From: Anaerolineae bacterium
GTDB lineage: Bacteria > Chloroflexota > Anaerolineae > Anaerolineales > Villigracilaceae
Length of the DNA stretch: 64,000 nt
Assembly (NCBI GenBank): GCA_021324435.1
Contig: JAJPIZ010000032.1
Span: 1-64,000, forward strand
Reading direction: 5' to 3'
This document shows positions 18,571 to 26,378 of this stretch, piece by piece; the first letter of the stretch is position 1, and every line of letters starts with the position of its first letter. The notes beneath the pieces are model-generated. The model was not told the DNA's origin and did not search any database. It saw nothing but the letters and a program-made list of their open reading frames with translations. The position numbers and the translations under genes were made by a program.

Positions 18571-20268
18571 TTACTTGGCAACCGGCAATTTTGCGGCAGT
18601 CCAGGCATTCATGCCGCCGGCTAGGTTGCGGACATTGGCGTAACCTGTCATGCGCAGGTACATCATGACCAATGCACCGCGATGACCTGACTGGCAAAGC
18701 ACAACAATAGGCGCGGCTTTGTCGGCGGGTAGCTGTGTGATGTTGGCGGGTACATCTTTGATGTTGAAGTTGAGTGAGCTTTCAATGTGTCCGGTTTTGT
18801 ATTCGTCGGCAGTGCGAACATCCAGTACAACAGGCGCGGGCGATCCGGTCAATTCAACTTGCAGATCCGCGGCTTTCACTGTGTAGAAACCATCGGGTAA
18901 ATTAGCAAGGAATTTGTTCAGGTCCCGCAGACGGGTGGCGTCCACTTGAGGAGCGATTCCCGCTGTCGGGGCGGTTGGAGCACCAGTCGCGACATTCAAT
19001 TTGGCCGCCTTCCAAGCATTAAATCCGCCTGCAAGATTCTTGACGTCGGTGTAGCCAAGCATTTGTAAAGAGGCCATGATCATTGCACCGCGATGACCTG
19101 AGGCACAGTAGATCACAATGGGCTGATCTTTGGCTGGAAGTTTATCGAGATTGTTCAACACCTCGCGCACAGGGATGTTAACCGCGCCAACAATGAAACC
19201 GTCTTTTTCAACTTCCGCGGCCTCGCGCACATCCAGCAGGAAGGGGGCTTTTTCAGTGAGAGCGGTGTTCAAATCCGCTGCTTTGATGGTGTAGTAGCCT
19301 TCCGGGATATTGGTGAGATAGTCACTCCAGACGGTTGACCAGTCTACCCAACCTACAACCGGGAGTTTGGCGGCTTTCCAAGCGTTGAGGCCGCCAGCCA
19401 GGTTGACTACATTGGTATAACCCATTAAGTGCAGGCCCATTACAACAATGGAGCCGCGATGCCCTGAAACACAGTGCACTGCAATGGGTTGATCTTTGGC
19501 AGGTAGTTTATCGAGATTGTTGAAGAGTTCCTGCATCGGCACATTGATCGCTCCCTCGATATGGCCGTCTTCGTTGAATTCATCTGCAGTGCGGATGTCA
19601 ATAATGGTGGGAGGCGCGGCACTGGTCAATGCTTCCGCTAGTTTGTCGGATTTGATCGAATAAAAATCATCCGGCATGTTTCCGAAAAAGCTCGTGAGTA
19701 TATCGAACAGCGCCTGATCTGTGATAATCGGCGTGCTGATAGCCGCGGCCGCTGGCAGAGGGGCGGTCGCAACCACGAGGTTCGCCTTCTTCCAGGCATT
19801 GAGGCCGCCAGCTAGATTGCGGATATTGGTATAGCCCAACAATTCGAGGGCCGCCATGGCCATGCCGCCGCGATGGCCGGAAGCACAATAGACAACAATG
19901 GGCTGGTCGGTAGCGGGGAGTTTATCCAAATTTGCCATCAATTGGCGAATAGGGATATTAACAGCGCCTTCGATGTAGCCATCCTTTTCAACTTCAGTTG
20001 GTTCGCGTACATCGAGGAGGAACGGCGGCTTATCGGCTAGCTCTTCGTTCAGTGTTGCAGGCTTAACTGTGCCATAGCCTTTATCCGCCGGCAGATTTGC
20101 GATCAGACTGTTGAAGAGCGCCTGTATGTCCGGACCTGATGCAACCACAGAGGCAGAAGCCGGCGCCACCCCTGTTGCTTCTGTAGCCGGGGCGGCTGTA
20201 CTGCAAGCACTCAACACGAGACTGAGCGCCATGAACAAGCCGAAAAGAGCGTGCAATTTCTTGGACAT
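18571..20268 (-). CDS. Lipoprotein with four tandem rhodanese domains
   Basis: 565 residues starting at MSKKLHALFG after AAGGAG. A signal peptide ends in a lipobox (LVLSACS), so the protein is lipid-anchored outside the membrane. Four rhodanese-like domains follow, each with an intact active-site loop: CASGHRGG, CVSGHRGS, CASGHRGA and CQSGHRGA. Each unit begins with a conserved segment (GYGTVKPATL, FYSIKSDKL, YYTIKAADL, FYTVKAADL), and the linkers are Ala/Pro rich. Rhodaneses carry sulfane sulfur on the active Cys. One to two domains is usual and four is rare. It lies 37 bp downstream of the 13-haem gene, so a joint periplasmic sulfur-redox role is plausible but unproven. Confidence 0.9.
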   Translation of the reverse strand: MSKKLHALFGLFMALSLVLSACSTAAPATEATGVAPASASVVASGPDIQALFNSLIANLPADKGYGTVKPATLNEELADKPPFLLDVREPTEVEKDGYIEGAVNIPIRQLMANLDKLPATDQPIVVYCASGHRGGMAMAALELLGYTNIRNLAGGLNAWKKANLVVATAPLPAAAAISTPIITDQALFDILTSFFGNMPDDFYSIKSDKLAEALTSAAPPTIIDIRTADEFNEDGHIEGAINVPMQELFNNLDKLPAKDQPIAVHCVSGHRGSIVVMGLHLMGYTNVVNLAGGLNAWKAAKLPVVGWVDWSTVWSDYLTNIPEGYYTIKAADLNTALTEKAPFLLDVREAAEVEKDGFIVGAVNIPVREVLNNLDKLPAKDQPIVIYCASGHRGAMIMASLQMLGYTDVKNLAGGFNAWKAAKLNVATGAPTAPTAGIAPQVDATRLRDLNKFLANLPDGFYTVKAADLQVELTGSPAPVVLDVRTADEYKTGHIESSLNFNIKDVPANITQLPADKAAPIVVLCQSGHRGALVMMYLRMTGYANVRNLAGGMNAWTAAKLPVAK

Positions 20269-20305
20269 AGATTCTCCTTTTGGTTTTATATGTTTTACGC
20301 ACAAG

Positions 20306-21820
20306 TCATTTTAGTAACTTGTGACAACTCTCGCAGTTTGTGTCAGTGTAGTTCGCGTGATCTGGTGGACTTACGGGCGCGTTGCGAATGCCCGGCGTAT
20401 GGCAGGCCGTGCATGAATTTGAGACATGTTCAACATGGTCAGCGGGAATTGATGAAGCCTTGAGAATCTTCTCGATGGGAGGCGGTAGTGTTTCGACAAT
20501 CACGGACGCGTTCGCTTCCAATTCCTCCGGCTTGACTTTGTCTGCCGTTAAAAAGAGGGATGAGTCGCCGCCGTGGCATTTATCACACGACGCGTTCTGC
20601 GGCGTATTGAGCTGAATGTTGTGTGGTGTTGCGTAAGCCCAAGTTGGAAGTGTGTTGAAGTTGGGCAGGAGGTTTTTGCCGTAGTAGGAATAACTATCGG
20701 CGTCTATTGGTATGTGCCGCACTGTGACATATTGATAGGGTCGGTCTGCGCTTCGGATTGGATTCCGGCCAATCAGAAATGTAGAGTACGTGTCTTGTGT
20801 CTCATAGAAAGGTTTTTTGCTTTTGTCGCTGATCGCCACATGACAGCCATCGCAACTCGTATACGTGACTGAGTGGCAGACCTCGCAAGAAAGTATATTT
20901 CCGTGCGACTGGTGCATTGGATTCTCATCGCCGCCCGGCGCCACATTGGGATGGCAATCCACACATTTTGGAGTTTCGGCGTTGGCATAACGATTTGCAG
21001 GCGTGGTCGTCGTTCCTTGATCGCCATGTAGATTGGTCTCTGTATGGCATTTAACGCAGTTCATACGCGCTTCGCGAAAATGGACATCGCCTGGTATGCC
21101 TTCGTTCTTTCCAAGAAATTCATTGCCAACGCGGCTCCCATGGCAAGCCGTACACGAGCGTGTCATCGGGGGAGTCTTTTCAAAGAGGTGTCCATTGAAT
21201 AATCCGCCGCCCACATTCGATGGTTGACTTACATGGCATTCACCACAGGTGGTGTGGCATGTGGCGCAATGATTGCCAAACATCTTTTCCAACGCGGCAT
21301 GATTCTCAGGCATACTACGCATGTCAATTGCGGTCCAATAACCCTGCTGAGTAGCGTGCAAACTGAACAAGTATGCATTCACCTGATTAGCATGACAGTC
21401 TGCACAGAATTTTTGCGGCTGTGCGCTTGGGCTGATAATCAGGCCTTGATGGGCCGTCTCTTTATTGGATGATTGCACCCCTCCATGACAATCTATGCAG
21501 GCCTTTTTTCCATGCGCAGATTGCGGGAATTTCTCGTTATTCACCAAAACTTTCTCCCATGGCTCCAACGGAGCCACATCGCCCCCTCAGCCAACTCCTT
21601 TTGATTCGCTTTCTTTCTTCTCTTCTGGTTTTGCGGTCTCAATCAATCGCTGTTTATCGGCATGGCAACTCAGGCACTCGTCAGTCTTTTGCTCCGCGGT
21701 TGGTGGATCTATATTGGGCGCGATGGTGTCTCTGACAGTTGGTATGGCTTTGACGGATCCGCATGCTGAGAGAGCAAATAAGAGTACAAATATCATTGAA
21801 ATGAATCTTGTTTTTAACAA
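20306..21820 (-). pseudogene. 13-haem cytochrome c lipoprotein gene interrupted by one in-frame TGA
   Basis: Reading from ATG MLKTRFISM, a lipoprotein signal (FALSACGS) and a first haem motif CLSCH are followed by TGA at codon 78 (21587-21589). The same frame then continues without shift for about 426 codons and carries twelve more CXXCH motifs (CIDCH, CADCH, CATCH, CGECH, CTACH, CVKCH, CVDCH, CEVCH, CDGCH, CDKCH, CTACH, CESCH). The downstream part alone has no signal peptide, so it could not be exported for haem attachment. A GTG at 21577 with upstream GAGGGGG could permit reinitiation. Options: nonsense mutation, sequencing error, or stop-codon recoding. The second possible start and the long conserved frame argue that any inactivation is recent. 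It probably forms an operon with the rhodanese gene. Confidence 0.75.
21560..21576 (-). other. Hairpin ten bases after the in-frame TGA
   Basis: Perfect 7-bp stem TGGCTCC / GGAGCCA with loop GTT on the coding (minus) strand. The apical loop begins 17 nt after the TGA and starts with G, which is within the published loose consensus for bacterial selenocysteine insertion elements. It may equally be chance. Confidence 0.4.
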
Positions 21821-21994
21821 ATCGGGCCTCGAAAATCGTGTTATTTTTCACAAATAATTTAATTCTTTCCCCCTATTGATGCAAGTGATTTAGATAATAT
21901 GTATGTATTAGATTTGCTTATAGTGATTCATAACCCAGGGCAACCCGAGCGGATAAGAGTCTTTAGAGTCCCTCATGCCTGTCCCAAGAAACAA

Positions 21995-22026
21995 AAACGG
22001 AGACGAAATCCTAGTCTCCGTAAAAG
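21995..22026 (-). terminator. Intrinsic terminator of the secreted-protein gene
   Basis: ACGGAGAC / GTCTCCGT hairpin. On the minus strand it is followed by TTTTTGTTT, about 20 bases past the stop codon of the gene at 22044. It likely ends the whole ccm-containing transcript. Confidence 0.75.
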
Positions 22027-22043
22027 GTTTTCCACAGTAATTT

Positions 22044-23660
22044 TTATTTGCTGATATCGTTGACGTAATCCCGGGCCGGCACGCAGACATCCGTGAAATG
22101 ATTCGCCATTGCATCCCATGTGAGTTTGTGTTCTGTGTTCCATGTCTCGTTGACGGCCAGGCCGAGGCACCCTGCGCCGGCATTGTAATCAACGAGCGTG
22201 AACTTCCACAGGTCTTCGTAGGAAGCAATAGCGCCCGGCTCTTGGCCGGTATTATTTTGAATCACCTGCCCGGTCTGCTCGCAACTTGCAAGCAATGTGT
22301 GAGCGAAGACGCCCACGCTAAAGTTGGCTTGACTCAAGTCAATGCCGAGCGGACAGTTCTCGCAGGTCGCGTTGACGCTGCCGACCAACGCCTGACGCAG
22401 AAGCAGTTGATCCTTGGCCTTCAGATGCACATAGCCTTTGCTACATGCTTCTGATGAAAGCACGAGCGGACAATATTTGTTATAAAACGACGGATTCCAA
22501 AGCAGGGCTGTGTCTGCGCCATTTTCAGTCAATTGACCGAGTCCCGCATCGGGGCTGGCCTTGAAAACGCCCGGCCAAAATTGGCTTTCGCGTGCAAACA
22601 GGTTCTTGAGCAATTGCGCGGGCACACCCGTTTCCTGCGAGACGTTGATGATGAGCGCGTCGAATTGATTCTGCCATGCATCCACATCGGCGCGCGCGGC
22701 CTCCTGTCCACATTGATTCGCGCCGCCCTCCGGCAGAAGCCCTCCATCGGGGCAACCGCTTGCATCCACAATGCCCTGCAAGATCAAGTTTGCAGAAAGA
22801 TAGTTATAGGGAATATCACTGCTTAATTCAGATGGGTCTTGCGGTGTGATAAGCCAGTCAGGTGGTCCGCCAACGGGCGGAAATGAATCCCATGTCACAG
22901 AACAGGACGCATTTGGAGTTCCCCTCCATTGACTCGATAAAACATCCACGTACCATGAGGATTGATCCGGGTTGCCTTCATCTGCAGTGGCGACGCGTAC
23001 CTGCGCGGTGAATTCCGGGCTGGTATCGCCATAACTTGACCACGCCCAGAAATCCAATTTGACGCCGTTATCATCTGTTGGTGAGAGGCGGAGCTTGCAG
23101 GTGGCGTCGCAGGTGAAAGACTGGCCGTCCATTGTCCCCTCGATGCGCACGATATGTTCATTGGGAAGCGGCTCTACGCCTTTAAGTATGAGTATTGGAG
23201 GGGATTCACATATGTTCGTGCCGGACCTGGTAACGCCCGCGCAATTTTCAAGCGACATCTCCACGGAAGCCGGAGGCAACGTCACGGCGATCTGACGCTG
23301 GGAGGTCTTCATGTCCACGAGGTAAAGATAAAATCCCGTGCAAACTCCATTGATGCACGGCTTCTGTCTTTTCCACCCGAAATAGGTGTTGTAATCGCAA
23401 TTGTTGTAGATTTCGCCAAGCGTCGGCTGACCTTCGTGATCAACCACCAGGGAGCAAACGACCTCGTTCTTATCCCAAGTGGCGATCCACCAGGTGTAGG
23501 CGGTGTAGTCCACAGTGATGGGGGCGACGCGGTCGGGGCCGGGAGGGCCTGCAGGTTCGGCGGCCCGGCTGGAGGTCGCGGGAAGAAGCGCCAAACTGCC
23601 CAAAGTCAGCACGATGGCGAATATCCAAATGAGCAGGGTCGCGCGGCGCGATTGAGTCAC
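22044..23660 (-). CDS. Secreted protein with C-terminal lysozyme/transglycosylase-like domain
   Basis: 538 residues with an N-terminal signal peptide (WIFAIVLTLGSLALL, cleavage after SSRAA). The first about 300 residues are beta-rich with several Cys and unlike any family I recognise. From about 330 the motifs ARESQFWPG, GLGQLTENG and VDYNAGAG follow the order of the catalytic Glu, GLMQL-like and NAG-like motifs of soluble lytic transglycosylases, so a peptidoglycan- or glycan-cleaving role is suggested. Many Cys in this domain imply disulfides. It lies 58 bp downstream of ccmD on the same strand and may be the last gene of that operon. Confidence 0.6.
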   Translation of the reverse strand: MTQSRRATLLIWIFAIVLTLGSLALLPATSSRAAEPAGPPGPDRVAPITVDYTAYTWWIATWDKNEVVCSLVVDHEGQPTLGEIYNNCDYNTYFGWKRQKPCINGVCTGFYLYLVDMKTSQRQIAVTLPPASVEMSLENCAGVTRSGTNICESPPILILKGVEPLPNEHIVRIEGTMDGQSFTCDATCKLRLSPTDDNGVKLDFWAWSSYGDTSPEFTAQVRVATADEGNPDQSSWYVDVLSSQWRGTPNASCSVTWDSFPPVGGPPDWLITPQDPSELSSDIPYNYLSANLILQGIVDASGCPDGGLLPEGGANQCGQEAARADVDAWQNQFDALIINVSQETGVPAQLLKNLFARESQFWPGVFKASPDAGLGQLTENGADTALLWNPSFYNKYCPLVLSSEACSKGYVHLKAKDQLLLRQALVGSVNATCENCPLGIDLSQANFSVGVFAHTLLASCEQTGQVIQNNTGQEPGAIASYEDLWKFTLVDYNAGAGCLGLAVNETWNTEHKLTWDAMANHFTDVCVPARDYVNDISK

Positions 23661-23718
23661 CTGAGCCCCGGAAATGATAAGTCCGCCATTATTATAGCGG
23701 ACTCCATTTGGTTTGTGG

Positions 23719-23922
23719 TCACTTTTGTGTGACAGATTTTTGCTTTGTTTTCATGGGCTTGTTGCCCTCTTTCTGCATGTCTTCGAGCACAGTTAAATCA
23801 CGCTTCAGATTTCGAGAGCGAATGAAAAGGCTGAGAAGGTAAACAGCCATGACGATAAAAAAAACGGCATAGCCTGCAATCATGTAGATGGAAGTATCGG
23901 GGGGCGTTTCCTGGAAGAACAT
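23719..23922 (-). CDS. ccmD: CcmD-like small membrane protein
   Basis: 67 residues with one membrane segment (MIAGYAVFFIVMAVYLLSLF) and a basic C-terminal tail. Size, single helix and position immediately after ccmC identify it as CcmD, which stabilises the CcmABC haem-release complex. Sequence conservation in this family is low, so the call rests mainly on context. Confidence 0.75.
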   Translation of the reverse strand: MFFQETPPDTSIYMIAGYAVFFIVMAVYLLSLFIRSRNLKRDLTVLEDMQKEGNKPMKTKQKSVTQK

Positions 23923-23931
23923 GAAGCGCTC

Positions 23932-24630
23932 CTATTGCATGACATTCAGTTTGAGTTGTTCGACCTTGGCCGCCAGATTGCCCATGCGGATGCGGTTCCA
24001 GAACAAATCAACGAAGACGACGGTGAAGGTGAACAGCGCGAAGAAGAAGGCGACTTTCATGCCCCCGGTCATCGCGAAGGTGCCTTGTGCGCCAGGGTCG
24101 CCGCTACCGATGATCACAGGATGGATGGTGCGGAACAAACGAATCACCATGAAAGTGATGGGCGCACTCACGCCGCCGATCAATGTATAAACCGCGCCGA
24201 AACGCGCACGACGGTCAGGATCTTCAATGCCTTCGCGCAACATGAAGTAAGCAATGTAGATTAATTCTGTGATGGCGGCGGTGGTGAGACGCGGGTCCCA
24301 CGTCCACCAGGTGTTCCAAACCGGACGCGCCCAGATCGAACCGAGGATGATCGTGATCAGGAAGAAGACGAGGCTGATCTCGACTGCCGCAACCTCAATG
24401 ATGTCCCATTTTGCATCTTTCGTGACCAGATACGCCACGCCGGTTCCCGCCGCGAGAAGAAAACCTAATAAGCCGACCCAGGCTGTTCCGATGTGAAAAT
24501 AAAATACGCGTTGAACCTGTCCCATGACGGCCTCGGTGGGGGCGAAGACAAGGGCGAGATAGGTGGCAACGCCGAGCAAAATAATCGAGATGACGTCGAG
24601 GACTTTAAGAGCGATTGGTTTTGGTTCCAT
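23932..24630 (-). CDS. ccmC: Haem exporter/handling protein CcmC
   Basis: 232 residues. The start at MEPKPIALK is set by AAAGGAG; the longer open frame runs back through a palindromic repeat and is not real. Six membrane helices and the tryptophan-rich WNTWWTWDPRLTT (WWD) haem-binding motif are visible, with flanking His in FYFHIGTAW and IHPVI. CcmC loads haem onto CcmE at the outer face of the membrane. It lies in the run ccmA-ccmB-ccmC-ccmD, with a 250-bp repeat-containing gap before it. Confidence 0.92.
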   Translation of the reverse strand: MEPKPIALKVLDVISIILLGVATYLALVFAPTEAVMGQVQRVFYFHIGTAWVGLLGFLLAAGTGVAYLVTKDAKWDIIEVAAVEISLVFFLITIILGSIWARPVWNTWWTWDPRLTTAAITELIYIAYFMLREGIEDPDRRARFGAVYTLIGGVSAPITFMVIRLFRTIHPVIIGSGDPGAQGTFAMTGGMKVAFFFALFTFTVVFVDLFWNRIRMGNLAAKVEQLKLNVMQ

Positions 24631-24671
24631 AAAACTCCTTTGGTTTGATGGCAGATGAGCGGAGATTGGGG

Positions 24672-24808
24672 TCTGTATGCAAATTCGTCTCATGTCATTC
24701 TGAGCGACCAACGGGAGCGAAGAATCTCGTTTTTTTTTTTCGTTCAAAATTTGAGATTCTTCGTCGCTTCGCTCCTCAGAATGACACATGAAAGTGATTT
24801 TGCATACA
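24672..24808. repeat. Dispersed palindromic repeat between ccmB and ccmC (CATTCTGAG type)
   Basis: Inverted arms CATGTCATTCTGAGCG / CAGAATGACACATG with inner GAAGAATCTC / GAGATTCTTC and a loop of T11. An outer pair TGTATGCAAA / TTTGCATACA extends the fold. Related elements lie at 50706 and 59955. It interrupts an otherwise tightly packed operon. Confidence 0.85.
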
Positions 24809-24879
24809 CACTCTAGATAATTAGAGGTTAGAGAACGGGTTTGGTGAAAAATGTTTGTCAAGCATTTGTCATCTACTCT

Positions 24880-25638
24880 CTATTCTTCTACTACGTAATC
24901 AAATACCATGAACGCGATAGCGATGAAGATTACATCATAAACAATCAGAAGATTGACCCACGGCAGGATGTTGGCAAAGTCATCGCCGGTCAAGAATCCG
25001 CCGCTGGCTTTGACGGCCGCGATAAGCACCGGCACTGCAACCGGGAAAAGCAGAATCGGGAGGAGCACGTCCCGCGTGCGCGTTTGTACGGCCATGCTGG
25101 AGAGCAGAGTCCCGACGGCAGTATAACCGATGGAGCCAAGCAGGATGACAAGCAGGAGTCCGGCTTTGAATAGATTGACGTTGTACAGAAACGAATAGAC
25201 CGGCAACACAAACGCTTCGACGATCAACATGAAAGCCAGGTTGCTGATGACTTTGCCAAAGTAAATCGCGGCGCGGTCAACTGGCGCGAGCAGGAGGCCA
25301 TCGAGACAGCCTCGGTCTTTTTCGACGGCCATGGAGCGGTTGAGGCCGAGGGTGCCTGCGAAGGCAAATGTGACCCACAGCACGCCCGAAGTCACAGATT
25401 GACGCGTTTTGATGTCGAGTTCGAGGGCAAAGTTGAAGATCAAAATTACGAGCAGGGAAAAGACCAGCATGGCCGAGAAGAGTTCGCGCGAGCGGAACTC
25501 GGCGGCGAGGTCTTTCCACGTGACCGCGAGGGTGGCTTTTAAAAAGTTCGACAATGGACGGGGGGCGGCGGACGATATTTGAGCAGGCGTTTTTATGGTC
25601 AATGGCCTATCGCCTGCACTGCGTTCTTCAGTGTCCAT
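24880..25638 (-). CDS. ccmB: Haem ABC transporter permease CcmB
   Basis: 252 residues with six membrane helices and the CcmB signature region (FAFAGTLGLNRSMAVEKDRG, LDGLLLAPVDRAAIYFGK). Together with CcmA and CcmC it forms the complex that releases holo-CcmE. It starts two bases from the ccmA stop codon, so the two are translationally coupled. Confidence 0.92.
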   Translation of the reverse strand: MDTEERSAGDRPLTIKTPAQISSAAPRPLSNFLKATLAVTWKDLAAEFRSRELFSAMLVFSLLVILIFNFALELDIKTRQSVTSGVLWVTFAFAGTLGLNRSMAVEKDRGCLDGLLLAPVDRAAIYFGKVISNLAFMLIVEAFVLPVYSFLYNVNLFKAGLLLVILLGSIGYTAVGTLLSSMAVQTRTRDVLLPILLFPVAVPVLIAAVKASGGFLTGDDFANILPWVNLLIVYDVIFIAIAFMVFDYVVEE

Positions 25639-25640
25639 CG

Positions 25641-26339
25641 TCAGTTAGCCAGCGCTTTCTTATAGAATTCGAGCAAATTACTTTTTCTGAGTTCTTTGCG
25701 CGAGGCAGAGGCCGCGATGACACCGCGAGACAAAATGTCGAAGCGCGTTGCCAAATCTTCGGCGCGGGCCAGGTCGTGCGAAGTCATGACGACCGTGCGC
25801 CCCTGCGCGGCCACCGAGCGGAGCACATCATCCAGCATGGATGATGCATCCTGATCGAGGCCGGTGTATGGTTCATCGAAGAGCATCACGTCCGGGTCAT
25901 GGAGCACGGCGCGGCCAATGGCGAGGCGTTGTTGCATTCCGCGCGAAAATGTGCGGACCAAATCGCGGCGGCGATTTTCCAACCCGACCATCTGCAAAAC
26001 TTCCGAAATTCGATTTTCGATTTTTGAGACGCCGTACATTCGTCCGTAGAAGCGCAAATTTTCTTCTGCCGTCAGGTCGCCATAGAGCAATGGCAAATGG
26101 GAAACGACACCAAGTCTGGCGCGAACCGCCGCGGCCTGATCAGGCAGACGGTAGCCTGCAACATTCACCTGACCTAATGACGGACGCGAGAGCGAAGCGA
26201 GGATGCGCAGGAACGTTGTCTTTCCGGCTCCATTCGGACCGAGAAGCGCGACGAACTCCCCGGGCTGGACTTCAAAATCCACGCCGCGCAGGACGGTCTT
26301 CATGCCGAAACGTTTGACGAGTTTTTTGACGGTGATCAT
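25641..26339 (-). CDS. ccmA: Haem ABC transporter ATP-binding protein CcmA
   Basis: 232-residue ABC ATPase: Walker A GPNGAGKTTF, Q-loop region, signature FSRGMQQRLAIG, Walker B VMLFDEPYTGLD and the switch His in MTSHDLARAED. Assigned to CcmA by its coupling to ccmB. ATP hydrolysis drives release of haem-loaded CcmE. A heptanucleotide array lies just upstream of its start. Confidence 0.92.
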   Translation of the reverse strand: MITVKKLVKRFGMKTVLRGVDFEVQPGEFVALLGPNGAGKTTFLRILASLSRPSLGQVNVAGYRLPDQAAAVRARLGVVSHLPLLYGDLTAEENLRFYGRMYGVSKIENRISEVLQMVGLENRRRDLVRTFSRGMQQRLAIGRAVLHDPDVMLFDEPYTGLDQDASSMLDDVLRSVAAQGRTVVMTSHDLARAEDLATRFDILSRGVIAASASRKELRKSNLLEFYKKALAN

Positions 26340-26349
26340 GTTGCTTTTT

Positions 26350-26377
26350 ACGAATTACGTATTACGTAATTCGTAAT
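26350..26377. repeat. Heptanucleotide array between the cytochrome c gene and ccmA
   Basis: Four 7-bp units, ACGAATT, ACGTATT, ACGTAAT and TCGTAAT, filling most of the 39-bp gap between the two genes. The array ends two bases from the cytochrome stop codon. Confidence 0.85.
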
Positions 26378-26378
26378 C

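Noticed and set aside
21587..21820. Separate 77-residue monohaem lipoprotein gene
   Set aside because: The next gene continues in exactly the same frame after the TGA and lacks its own signal peptide, so both are treated as one interrupted gene.
24631..24861. N-terminal extension of CcmC
   Set aside because: The frame runs through a palindromic repeat (ECHSEERSDEES-type translation is an artefact of it), and AAAGGAG precedes the internal ATG.
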